In this document: piece by piece, positions 37,040-48,850 of the stretch
Layout of the letters: the number at the start of each line of letters is the position of its first letter
How positions within the stretch are numbered: position 1 is the first letter of the stretch
From: Sclerotinia nivalis
Taxonomy: Eukaryota; Ascomycota; Leotiomycetes; Helotiales; Sclerotiniaceae
DNA length: 64,000 nucleotides
Direction: 5' to 3'
Assembly: GCA_029531795.1 (NCBI GenBank)
Contig: JAPEIS010000004.1
Span: 2,356,001-2,420,000 of the forward strand
Notes under the pieces: generated by a model
Databases searched by the model: none
The model's input: the letters and a program-made list of their open reading frames with translations, nothing else
What the model was told of the DNA's origin: nothing
Program-made: the position numbers and the translations under genes

Positions 37040-40000
37040 CCGAATTGACTGGGCCCAGTGCTCTTTTACATACCGACTTTGAACGAAACACAAAGATGAA
37101 CCCCAAAGATGTCGCACTTATCTTCATAAATAATTTCACAGCTCAAGATCCAGCAGCAAACGTCAAATGGACATTTGCTGAGCTTGATCGCAAAGCCAAC
37201 CGACTTGCGTCTTATCTCGTTCAGAGATACGGTCCTTTGGAGGACAAAGTTGTTCCCTTTTCTATATACAAGTCACCGGAGCTATACGTGGCTATTCTTG
37301 GCATTCTCAAAGCTGGTGGTGCTTGGTGTCCAATTGATCCAACTTTCCCAGCATCCCGCAGACATGACTTGATTCTTAGGACAGATGCTAACATGCTCTT
37401 AGTGGCAAATGATACTGTGAGTCAAGACGGTCAAGCCATACCGCAAGGAGTTTCCTTGATAGACATATCGGAGAACAAAGCAACGAATTCTACTTTCAGC
37501 CTCGACGAAACCAAACCGTCAAATTTACCCATAATCAGAAGCAACTCTTTGGCATACTTGATATGGACCAGCGGAACAACAGGTCTACCCAAAGGTGTGC
37601 AAGTCCAACATAGCGCCGCTGCCACAGCTATGCAATCATTAAAGGAAGCCATACCCGCAAGTCGTTCCGGTGAAGTCCGATGTCTTCAATTCTCGCAGCC
37701 AACATTTGACGTCTTCGTTCAAGATCTTTTCTACACATGGGGTCTTCGTGGAACAGTCATCGCAGCAGCCAAAGATGTAATGCTTGGTTCTTTCCCCGAT
37801 CTCGCCAATGTGACCAATGCTACACATGCCCATCTCACCCCTGCTTTTGCAACAATTGTGGCTCGCGCGCATTGTAAAACACTCGAAGTTGTTACAATGA
37901 TTGGCGAAGCCTTACCTCATCCTGTCGCGGATGATTGGTCGCAGAATATGCTCGCGTATAACACTTATGGTCCCGCTGAAGTGAGTGTTGTATCCACAGT
38001 CAAGCAATTCGGCGGTTACGAAAATTCTTTCAAGAGCGCAAATGTCGGATTACCATTACCATCCGTTGGCGTCTTTGTGATCAATAGTGACCGAGTCGTG
38101 ATGAGAAATGGAGTTGGTGAACTTGCCCTGTCTGGCCCACAGGTAGCCCGTGGGTATTGGAAAGACCTGGCCAAAACGGAAGAAAGGTTTCATTAGAACG
38201 AGAGTTGTGGAGCTCATATATACATGACTGGAGACATTGTTCGTCAACTTCACGATGGAAGTCTGGAGTTCGTGGGACGCCGTGATGACTTGGTTAAGAT
38301 CAACGGAATGCGGGTTGAGTTAAGTGAGATTAGTTTTGCTCTCAGCCATTGCCATCCAGATACGGAACAAGCTGTCACCATGCTCATGGCCCGACCAGAT
38401 CGCCCGACAAAAGTTTTGGTGACTTTCTTGTCAACCCCAAGTATTTCTGCACATGACTTACTAATTACAAATGATCGCGCGGTCGAGGTCGCCAAAGCCG
38501 CAATGGCCGTATCGAAAGCAAATCTCCCGGAGCATATGATCCCTAGCGTTTTCGTGGTATTAAATCGCATCCCAGTGACTGCTTCCGCCAAGATCGACCG
38601 AAAAGCATTATCTGCCACTTACGAAGCTTTAGACCTTGAGTCATGGGAAAGTAATTTCACCTCAACCCAGGACTCGAATTGGACAGATGAGGAGGAACGA
38701 CTTCTCCAGCATTTTGCCACCTTTTTAGGAACTGAGAGCAAGACTTTCCGATCAACCAGTCGACTCGCAACGTTAGGTTTTGACTCAATTGCTGCAGTTC
38801 GTTTTACAGCGAGACTGAAGACTGCCGGTTACAAAGTTTCGGCTGCACACGTATTGCACTGTCAAACTATCGCAGATCTCTGCAACCTATTCGACAAGCC
38901 CGCTTCCAATTCAACTTGCCTTGATACCTCTCACAGATTACTTGATTTATTCCATCGCGAATGGTTCTCAAAAGTTGTGGAAACTTCTGCAATCCGCGAC
39001 GAAGCATTTGTTGTTTGCCCGACATTGCCACTGCAGGAAAATCTTCTCAGTGAAACATTCCGCAATTACGAATACTATTGGAGCAACCACTTCTTTGACC
39101 TCTCTGATAATGTCGATCTCGAGCTTCTGAAGGCTGCTTGGTTTCAGGTTGCTCATAATAACGAAGCCCTTCGTATTGGATTCTTGCCAACGGCATCTGT
39201 ATCCGCTAAAGCAAATGCCGGCTTTGGTGCATCAACATTCCTTCAATTGATATACGAGAAGCCATTGGTGGACTGGTCTGTTATCACAGTTACGAACGAA
39301 AATTTCTCAACAAGCGCAAAAAGTTATGCACAACAAATCGCTCGGAAGCACCAAACTAGTGCATTCATCAATTCGCCATGGGCTGTCATCGTGTTTGAAC
39401 GGGATAATGTTAGGACAATGATGCTTTCAATACACCACACTATTCACGATGGACCTTCCTTAAAATTTATCATTGATGATCTTCATGATGCATATGTCGC
39501 TCAGGAAGGGCTACTCAGCAAACGACATCAAATACGAGAAGCCATTGCGATCTCATTCATGAAAAGAACCAGCCCACAAGAAGATATGGTCTTCTGGAAG
39601 AATACCCTTAAAGACTTTGTTAGTGAAGCAGATGATAGTGTGGAACAAATGGCTCAAGGAAACAAAACTCGAACCTACAATACCATATCCATTCCTCTTT
39701 CCGTTCCGATATCTAAGCTGCAAACTACAGCTCAAGAATTCCACTGCTCATCTGCCAATTCTATCCTCAGAGCCGCTTGGGCTTGCATCGTATCAGATTT
39801 CCTTGAAACCGACCAGAAGATAGTCATTGGCGAAGTTTTGTCACAACGTTTGGCAGCCTCTTCCCTTGAGGATATCGTTGGACCTCTAGTTTCTTTGACA
39901 CCAGTTCCAATTTTCACGTCTGGTACCGCTCGAGAGATAGTCATCAAGCATGATTCGATGAACGTCGCTGCATACAAGCATAGAGACGCGAATCCCGGAA

Positions 40001-40330
40001 TGCTTCGTAAGCTCATCGGGAGACCTAAAAGCCAGCCACTTTATCCTGCAGTCTTTGTTTTCCATCCGCGAAGTACCGAGAGCGAACAAAAACATGAGCT
40101 ATGGACCGAGATTGAAGATTTCTTAGGTTTGAATGTCGAACATGATCTTACATTGAATGTGGAGGAAAACGCAACTGGCGGCTTCGATCTCGTTGTCTCG
40201 GTTGAAGCAGGTGTACTGGATATCAGCGGTGTCAAAATTTTGACCAAGCAGTTAGATGCTTTGGTCACTGCGATGATCTCATATCCTGATACCTCAATCC
40301 GAGATCTCACCAACTACTTTCCGACCGAGT
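37040..40330 (+). other. NRPS module 2: A2-T2-C2 (one stop codon)
   Basis: A2 (37040-38640) has WTSGTTGLPKGVQ, NTYGPAEVSVV, YMTGDIVRQ and SAKIDRKAL. The TAG at 38194-38196 falls 11 codons before MTGD, and the two flanking frames are the same frame. T2 (38680-38910) has LATLGFDSIAAV. C2 (38960-40330) has the intact His motif HHTIHDG. Confidence 0.85.
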
Positions 40331-42900
40331 TGATCGCTGTCACTAAATTTCGCGAAATGAAATTAGACCCTATCGTCGATTTAAACAATCCTCTTTGCTG
40401 GTTTGAGCACTGGGCAGAGACACATCCCGATTGGGCAGCAGCTGAAATCGCGGACTCTATTGACCGAAATTCGAGCATAATCCATACTTGGAGCTACTCG
40501 AGATCAAACCATGAGGCCAACCGAGTTGCTGCGTTCATCTCGTCTCATGGAATTCATGGTCGGATGATCGGTATGTGTCTGGGTCGCACGCTTGTAGCCT
40601 TTGCCGTCACAGTCGGAATCTTTAAGTCTGGAAACACGTATCTACCCATCGATGAAATTTTGCCGATTGAGCGAAAGGCATTTTTGTTGAAAGATAGTCA
40701 TTCTGCTATATTTTTCTCCGAGGAGTCCGTCGAATTTGTCCCTGAAGGATGCCTGGCTGTTAATGTTAATCACGACCAATTCCAAACCGACACCGATGTC
40801 ACTCAGAAAGTCGAGAAGAACAAAGACTCAGTCGCTTACCTACTCTATACTTCTGGATCAACAGGTAACCCTAAGGGAGTCCTGATCAGCCGCGGCAATC
40901 TCACCTCCTTCTGCGAAGCTCAATCCGAATTCATTTGCGAGAACGTACCTACCACTCGTATTCTTGGCGGAGTTGGGAAATTCCTCGGGCTAGCGAGCAG
41001 AGCTTTCGATGTCCACGTTGCTGAAATGTTCCTCGCATGGCGACATGGTCTCTCTTGTATTACCGGAAACAAATCCATGTTGCTGGACGATTTGCCTATG
41101 GCGTTACAAGAGCTGAAAGTTACACATGCTGGCTTTGTACCATCGCTCCTGGATCAATGTGGTTTGATACCGAGCGATGTTCCTTTGCTGAAGTATTTGG
41201 GTGTGGGTGGTGAGAAAATTTCTCAACGAACACTTGAAACGTGGGGTGATTCGAATAGTGTTACGTTGATCAATGCTTATGGTCCTACCGAAGCTACGAT
41301 TGGTTGTGCCTCCTCTGCGTGTGTCAATTCTAAAGCAAATATGAGGAATGTTGGACGACCTCTAGGAGACACTGTTGCTCATGTGCTCATTCCTGGCACT
41401 CTCACTTACGCCAAGAGAGGAGTGGAGGGCGAACTTTGCCTGACAGGAAGTCTCATCGGTATTGGTTATCATAACCGTGATACTGGCGCATTTGTCGAGA
41501 ATTTTCATGGCTCCAGAATGTATCGCACAGGAGATTTGGTCAGATTGATGCCCGACGATACGATAGAGATTTTCGGCCGTTCAGACGATCAAACCAAGAT
41601 TCGCGGTCAGCGTCTTGAACTAGGTGAAGTTTCCGAAGCAGTACGAGCGCTGTTACCAGCTGGAAGTAATGTGTCTTCTCTCATTACGAAACACCCAGAG
41701 CTGTCCAGGATGCAGTTGATTTCGTTCGTTGCTAGCAGGAAGGCTACTGAAAAGGATGAGAAGGTTGAGATGTTGGATTCTTTCGAGGAAATAAACGTCA
41801 GCATTCGTGCCGGCTGTAGAAAAAGGCTTCCTGCTTACATGGTTCCGGATGTGGTTATTCCAATCAACTTCTTGCCCCTCGCTGCTATGTCTGGCAAAGC
41901 AGATGTGAAGCAACTCAAAACTATATTTGCTTCAATACCACTAAGTCAATTGTTGTCTTCCAAGAAAGGACAATCAGCTGGAATCAAAACTGTTACTGCC
42001 CGTGACTTGAACGAGCAAGAACTTGCTGTGGTTGAGATACTCAAGAGTGTGGTGCCAGCTACCTCCGCAGAGTTCATTCCCTCTACTAATATCTTCGAGG
42101 TTGGTGTGGATAGTTTGGTAGCCATCAGTCTTTCGACATTGATGAGAAAGGCTGGGTACACATGCAGTGTTGCCGATGTTCTTAGTATCGGCACGGTTGA
42201 AGAATTGGCATTGTTACCACGTTCGGATACTACACCTGAACAGACAGCTACAAACAAGGAAAATGCTCAGAAGAAACTTGCTCGTGCCGAAGCTGCGTTC
42301 AGAGAGAGTTTCATTGGGGAAAAAGTCCGGGATGAACGTTGAAACTGTCCGACCCTGCTTACCAGTTCAAGAAGCTGTTGTTGCTCGATCATTAAACAAG
42401 GACTCCGGTGCTTTATATGTTAATCACATCACTTTTGAGCTGGCTTCCGATATCGATATGTCGAAAGTATTTCATGCTTGGAAATCATGCGCAACTGTCA
42501 ACGAAATTTTGAGGACCTGCTTCTGCCAAATCAATGACGATATCTTGCAGGTTGTACTCAACAATGATTCTTTTGATATACCATGGGCAGAACACGTCTT
42601 TACCAAATCTAGCAGACATTTCACCCCAGCCAAGATGCAAGAAGCAATTTATTTAGACATCATGCAAAATATTGAGAACACGCCACCAATACGGCTCAAT
42701 GTCTTCACAGAAGGAGCTTCGAAATCCATACTCCTGATTTCCATGCATCACGCACTCTACGATGCCGAGTCTTTGACTGTCTTAATGCAAGATATCTTAA
42801 TGCGCTATCAAGGTATACCGACACCTGAGCGACCTTCGGCAGGTGCGCTCGTCGAATATGTTGCTTCTCAAGACGAACTTGCCGCGAAGAATTTCTGGGT

Positions 42901-43983
42901 TTGATTGATTGATTGATTTAACGTCCACACTGAGTCTAAGACTATTTAGGACGGTTAGGGGCTCTATGAGCTTCTAGTTGATGTTATAAGGAGTTGTATG
43001 CTAACTAGTATATAGTTTATATAATTTGGGTTTCTTTTCAATTTTTGAAATATTGATTGAGGACAAGTGAAAACTAATACTAAGGAACAAAACCCGATAT
43101 CTTCATTTTCTAAGACTTTTCCTTCCTCGTTTTTTTTTTACCCCTTACTAATTAAAACATTCCACTAATATAATCTTCTTTTTCGATCCAATCTACTATT
43201 CCGATATTTACTTTCCACAAAGGTCAAAAGTCATCTTTATCAAGATTACCTTTAGTACAACAAAAGGGTTCTCATACTAATGAAAAACAATTGGAAAGTA
43301 CTATTCTCCTCAACTCTAATTCATTCATTAACTCCTTTGCATACCTTCCTAAATGTAATAATCTCCAGTTTTGTTTGAATACAAATAATCGAAACCGCCA
43401 AATGGAATATCGATCGTTTGAATATAATAATAGCAAGATATAATCCTAACCCTATCCACACACACACAAAAAATATTTTCGTAAAATCGAAGAAAAAGCA
43501 TAATATCGTATCGATACCCAAAACATAATATTAGTTAATAAATGATAGTATTCTCTGTTTTATGATAATCATAGTATTAAAATGAATATATTTTCGATAA
43601 TCGATTATCGAAAAAAGGTATAAAATGCAAATAAAACAATAGCAAATTCCGTATCGAAAAAACCCTTCTGGAATAAAAGGGATTTATTAAACGTATTATA
43701 CTTTGTATTGAAATAATAATCGATAACAGATATTGAATCTAATTAGGGCTTCTATAACCATCATCTATATTTTGGATTGATATTCATTCATCCTTTCGAA
43801 GATATTGATACTGTAAAATTGTAATAACCCCTCTATCATGAATATCGCAATCAGGAAATCCTCTCTCTCTCTTTCAATATATCCGATTTCATCAAATAAC
43901 TCAATCTTAGCTCTGCAGACTCTCAATAGAAAGCTGAAGGTTCGTAAAGGGCACCACATACAGGTGTTGAGTCTTCGCCCTCC
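42901..43983 (-). mobile_element. non-LTR-like element, copy 2 (1083 bp, inverted)
   Basis: Same family as the insertion at 33984-35075 but in the opposite direction. The (TTGATTGA)-type tail is at its left edge and the GGAGGGCGAAGAC start at its right. It is flanked by a 13-bp duplication AGAATTTCTGGGT (42888-42900 and 43984-43996). The two copies differ mainly by transitions (C/T and G/A), consistent with RIP. The 24-bp palindrome is unchanged (43591-43614). The synthetase frame is restored exactly when the element and one duplication are removed. Confidence 0.8.
43591..43614. repeat. perfect 24-bp palindrome in element copy 2
   Basis: Identical to 34351-34374, although the flanking sequence of the two copies differs by many transitions. 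Confidence 0.95.
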
Positions 43984-44699
43984 AGAATTTCTGGGTGAAG
44001 AGATTGGGAGATTACAGCTGCCCTCCTATTATCAATGATGAAGTTAACGAAGACCAGATTGAAGCCCAGGTTTCCACGAGAATTTTGAAGAGCAGTTTGA
44101 GCTTACTCGAAGCCTTTGCATCCAGGCTGCACGTTACACTTCCTTCGTTAACACAAGCTATCTTCGGCCTTGCCATAGCAAAATTGCTTTCGATCAATGA
44201 CTTCGTGTTTGGTCTCGTTCTCTCCGGACGTACAGTTCCCGTACCTAACATCGAGAAACTTCTTGCTCCTACAATCACTACTGTGCCGCAACGAATTGAT
44301 CTTCGCAAGAATGATGCGACCATGCTGGGTATCTTAACCTCGCTCCAGAAGTTTTCAGGTCAAATGCTTCAGTTCCAACATAGCTCCCCAAGATCCATTC
44401 ACAAATGGGTTGAAGCCGACCGTCCTCTTTTCAACTGCCTGTTTTCTTTCATCAAGCCGGGAGAAGAAGAAGCGGATAATGGACTCTGGAAATTGCTCGA
44501 GAGTTACATGCCCCCGGATTATCCATTTGCTGTCGAATTTGAAGCTAGGCATCCATCTAATGATCTTGTTATTCGTGCTGGATATACCTCCGAGTTTGGC
44601 TCTGCATCTAAAGTCGACAATCTTCTGGAAATGATCGAGTTGCTTATTGACACCATATCCAAGAGTGACGATATCTCAATCAAAATTCTTGGTATCCAA

Positions 44700-46400
44700 C
44701 CTAATCTTAACCCCTCGTCGTCCTCCGAAGTATTTGATGATGGTGAAGAATTGCCCGACGAGCAGACCATCAAGACTGTCTTACTTGGGCTGGGCGACTT
44801 TGCATCAGATAATGTCTCTAGAAATAGCACTTTCTTCCGTCTTGGCATCGACTCCGTCATTGCAATTCGTTTTGCTAAGGAATTGAGAAGCGTCGGACTC
44901 GAAGTTTCGTCTTCGGATATTGGAAGGCACCCAAGTATTGCAGCTTTAGCTCGAGCTATTGCTAGCAAGAGTAAGACCCAATCTACTGTAAAGCCTATTG
45001 CAGTCAAGACATCGAATTTGTTAGATCAACATGAAGCGAGCATCCCATTGCTGACAGAGGATGACAGGATTACCGATATTTATGCTTCTACACCTCTTCA
45101 AACTGGCATCTTGACTCAAACAGTTGCGACTGGTGGAAAGCTTTATCTTCATCATCCTGCTGTCAAGCTATCTGCAAATGTTGATATCGAGCGTCTGAAG
45201 AAAGCATGGGCTGCAGTGATTGAATCTCATGATATTCTTCGAACTACGTTTCATTATTTCGAGGGATCTGCCAATCCATGGTTGGCCGCTGTACATGAGA
45301 ATCCAAACATTCAGTGGGTGGAAGAGCAAGCATCTGGATGGATAGACCAAAGCATCGAGAAAATTGTCGAAAATACCAGTTTCCCCACTCCCGACTCTTT
45401 CTCCAAAACCCCACTCAAGGTAACAATTTTAAATTCGTTTTTCATGAAGGTACTAGTCATTTCAATCCATCACAGTCTATATGATGGGTGGTCACTACCC
45501 CTCATTTTCGATTCTTTGTCAATAGCATACTCACAAGGAATTTCGAAACCCATGACTCCTTTCTCCGATGCTGCAAAACTCATCAACGAGCGACAAGGAA
45601 AGAGTGTCGAGTTCTGGTTGAATAGATTGGACAATTACCAAAGCATCCCCATACCATCTTCCATCACTCCGACAGAGACCACCTCGTTTGCCAAGACAAC
45701 CATACAAATGCCCGTTTCCGAGATCCTTCAGCGCTGCCAAGAGATGAACATAAATCTGCAATCCGCTGCTCTACTTGCATACGCCAAAACTCTCTATTGT
45801 TTTGTAAAACGCCGTGACATCGTTTTCGGGCATGTCGTCTCTGGACGTTCGCTGCCCCTTCCTGATGTTGAACAAGTCCTTGGTCCACTTTTCAACACCG
45901 TTCCTTTCCGCATTGCGCTTGACAATCCTTTACTAGGAAACCAGGACTACGTTAGCCAAATTCAAGATGTGGTTGTTCAGGGACAGGAAAACCAACACGC
46001 TTCTACCAACTATTCAGAAGTTCTGGCGCCAGGAGAATGTTTTCACAGATGGTGCTTTGTTAGATGCATTATTCGTGTTCCAGAAGGTCGGAGAGACGGA
46101 TGGGCCGCAAAGTGAGAAACTCTGGACCTTGATGGATATGGAGGATAGTCGTGACGCTACTGAGTATGGATTGAATGTTGAGGTTGAGCAAGGAACGGAT
46201 GAGGTGATCATTAGTGCTGGTTCTCCTGCTGGGCGTATCAATACTGAGGATCTCGGCTTGATCTGTAACACTTTTGATCATGCCTTGAGAGATATTCTTG
46301 AAAACCCCCAGAGAAGTGTTGTTGCTTATCCTGAGCAGTTACACGATTTGCCACTCGAGAGCACACCCAAGAGCAAGACAGAAAATTCAGAGGATCATAG
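44700..46400 (+). other. NRPS T4-C4 unit (frameshift)
   Basis: T4 (about 44760-44970) has FFRLGIDSVIAI. C4 (about 45050-46350) opens with STPLQTGIL and has an intact HHSLYDG. A frameshift lies near 46000, where the frame ending in ENQHAS passes into the one reading TIQKFW. Confidence 0.82.
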
Positions 46401-48111
46401 CGATGTTGCGAATGCGCCAATGCTTGAAGTTGTTCGTGTAGCTCTAGCGGAGGTGGCAAATTTACCTATAGAATCTGTGTCGTTACAGACTAGCATCTTC
46501 TCCTTGGGTGTCGACTCAATTGCTGCAATTCGTGTAGCATCTATCTGTCGCAGACGTGATGTACCGATAAGCGTTGCCGATATCCTCCAAGGAAATTCTC
46601 TTGGTGGTATCGTCCGAATTCTCGTTTCAAAGTCGAAAGCCAATACTCAACAGCAAGATGAGAGGAAAGAACTTCTATCTCCCGAATCCAAAGCGAGTGC
46701 ACTTTCACTGCTCAAGTACCCCGAGGATACAGTGGAGGAAATCTTACCTGTGATTGCAGGCCAAGAATATCATCTGGCCAGTTGGCTTAAATCTGGAAGA
46801 ACTTTCTATGAACCCACCTGGGCTTTCCAAGCTTGTGAGAAGATTGATACGACTCGGTTGAGTACTGTGTGGAAGGATCTTCAATTAAGACATCCAATTT
46901 TAAGAACGGTATTCACGGCTCCGACATCCGAATTCTCCTATCAGATTGTATTGAAACCAGAGGTCATTAACGATGAAACATTCACTATTCTTCCAACCCA
47001 GTCAACAAATGAAGATCTGGTCTCGGCTGTCAAACGTCAAGTCTATCACTGGGCTCAACATCCCGCTACGCTTTTCACTCCACCCATCAGCCTTTGTGTT
47101 GTACAGACCGAAGCAGCAGATGCAGTGTTGTTCAAAATTCATCATTCTTTATACGATGCGTGGAGCATGATTGCGCTCATCAAGGAAGTTTGTGCTCTTT
47201 ATACAAAACCTGAATCAGTCTTGCCTGCCACACCCGATTTTGTTTCGTTCGTCAAATACACTTATTCATCCCTCTCATCACCATCTGCACTCGCCGAGCA
47301 AAAGTCTTACTGGAGTTCTGCACTGAGATCTGCACAACGGACCATTCTCGCCCCAGTTACCGAGGACAAGGAAAATGAACAAGACATGACCCAAATATTC
47401 GTTTGGATCAAACGCGCCATTCCCCATCTCAGCACTCTACACACTCTAGCCTGCGCAAACCGCACAAGTGTCAATACAATTATAATGTTAGCATTTGCGC
47501 GCGCTCTCGCAAGAATAACAAGAACGACAAGTCCTACGTTTGGATTCTTCCAGGTGGGACGCTCGAGTAGTTTTGAAGGTGCGGAAACGGTATTGGCGCC
47601 AACGGTTAATTTGCTGCCTGTTTCAATTGCTGTTTCGGCGGGAGGAGAAAAGGAAATACTGGAAAATATTCAGAGGGACATGAGTAAGCGGGTGGTATGG
47701 GAGCAGAGTCGTTTGATGGATGTGGTGACTTGGGCACGAGGCGTTGATACGGTAGAGGAGCTGGAACCGCTGTTTAATGCAAGTTTGAACTTGCTTTTCC
47801 ATAAACCAGGCGAGGACTCCACCATTTCAAAGGAATCTGAGGAGCTGTTGAAACCGCTTAATATTGGTGTGCCGACGGACTTTGCACCGAACAAAAGGAT
47901 TGGGGGAGAGACGGCGGTGTAGAATATAGATACAAAGTACTTGGCGAAGAGAAATTTGTTTGTAGATGTTGGGGAGGGAGATAATGATTGTGTGGATTTT
48001 GGTGTTAAGGTTGATAAGGTTCTTATGGGAGACGTTGAGGTGAAAAGCTTCGTGGATGGGGTGGTGAGGGAATTGGAAGAGATTAGGGGGGCCTTGGCGA
48101 ATGGGGAGTAG
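46400..48111 (+). other. NRPS terminal T5-C5 unit (premature stop near the end)
   Basis: T5 (about 46420-46640) has IFSLGVDSIAAI. C5 (about 46740-48111) has HHSLYDAWS, again Ala for Gly. In fungal NRPSs a terminal C domain often performs cyclisation and release. TAG at 47920-47922 is followed in the same frame by 62 further codons (starting NIDTKYL) to TAG 48109-48111. That tail looks like the normal end of the C domain. Confidence 0.8.
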
Positions 48112-48424
48112 TTTGTTTATTTGATGTATGATCTTCTTTTGGGCGGCGTTGGGAAAATCTAAGAAAAAGAGAAAGGATTATATCTATTCACTATGTTATT
48201 GAAGTCTGTTCAAGATAATACCACGTTTCTATCCAAACTTCTCAGATGACACCTTTGTGAGATCCGACATAGCTTGCAGGTTATACAAAGTGATTGTCAC
48301 GGGTTCACAACCCATTCCTAGCTAGTCTCTCTGGATGCCTCAGGCATCCATCCCCCATATAGTCGGTTCTTTCCTCCTTCGTAGAATATCATCGTATTAC
48401 CTAAGGCTCTCTCCTATGCCGTGA

Positions 48425-48580
48425 TATATAGATTCAATAAATAATTATCTAATCAATAAATATTCTGATTAAACTAAATTTCGAATAATAATATATCAGA
48501 ATCATTTAATCGATTATAAAAATCGACAAGGTCTAGATGAGCCTTTAAACTAATAGAGAAATATATATTTGGTAGTATCA
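48425..48580 (+). repeat. direct repeat copy A (RIP-like)
   Basis: Aligns to 48693-48850 throughout. Where the downstream copy reads CCGATGAGTGCCCTGATTAG this copy reads TCAATAAATATTCTGATTAA; nearly all mismatches are transitions toward A/T. Confidence 0.75.
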
Positions 48581-48692
48581 CGGGATAGTATGATTACAGA
48601 GCATTTTCAGGGATCGGGGAATAGGTGGTACACGTGATTGGTAGAGTAAATAGAATTGAATGACTCGCCCTCGATCATATGGATCGAGGGCT

Positions 48693-48850
48693 GTATATAT
48701 AGACTAAATGAGTAGTTATCTAGCCGATGAGTGCCCTGATTAGGCTGAGTTTCGAATAGTAGTATATCAGGATCATCTAGTCAATCGTAAGGATCGACAA
48801 GGTCTAGAAGAGCCTTCAAACTAATGGAGAAGTGAGTGTATGGTATCCGG
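48693..48850 (+). repeat. direct repeat copy B (less mutated)
   Basis: GC-richer partner of 48425-48580, preceded by a palindromic CCCTCGATC ATAT GGATCGAGGG segment at about 48669-48691. Confidence 0.75.

Larger units (their letters stand above)
40400..44690 (+). other. NRPS module 3: A3-T3-C3 (frameshift and insertion)
   Basis: A3 (40400-41930) has YTSGSTGNPKGV, NAYGPTEATIGC, MYRTGDLVR and a weakened terminal motif SGKADVKQL. T3 (41990-42230) has IFEVGVDSLVAI. C3 begins around 42370 (LPVQEAVV) after the frameshift near 42325. Its His motif is HHALYDA, with Ala in the usual Gly position. It is split at 42900 by the second copy of the 1.09 kb element and resumes at 43997. Confidence 0.85.
31193..48111 (+). 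pseudogene. sidC-like: ferrichrome-type siderophore NRPS (SidC-like), disrupted
   Basis: Order read from motifs: A1-T1-C1, A2-T2-C2, A3-T3-C3, T4-C4, T5-C5. This is the layout of ferrichrome synthetases, which join modified ornithines and small amino acids into a cyclic hexapeptide hydroxamate. Introns are 31697-31742 (46 nt, GTAAGT) and 35196-35255 (60 nt). After subtracting introns and three insertions about 4.69 kilo-codons remain, the expected SidC size. Breaks: a 1.09 kb element at 33984-35075, an LTR at 36041-36571, a second copy of the first element at 42901-43983, TAG at 38194-38196 (aligned with a Trp position in A2), TAG at 47920-47922 (62 codons before the end), and frameshifts near 33825, 42325 and 46000, all needing the same +1 (or -2) correction. 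Every core motif survives, so decay is recent or some lesions are assembly errors. As read, no full product can be made. Another synthetase elsewhere in the genome may supply ferrichrome (inference). Confidence 0.88.

Noticed and set aside
38197..38224. A frameshift in A2 between the two long NRPS frames
   Set aside because: The two frames are in the same register; only a single TAG codon separates them.
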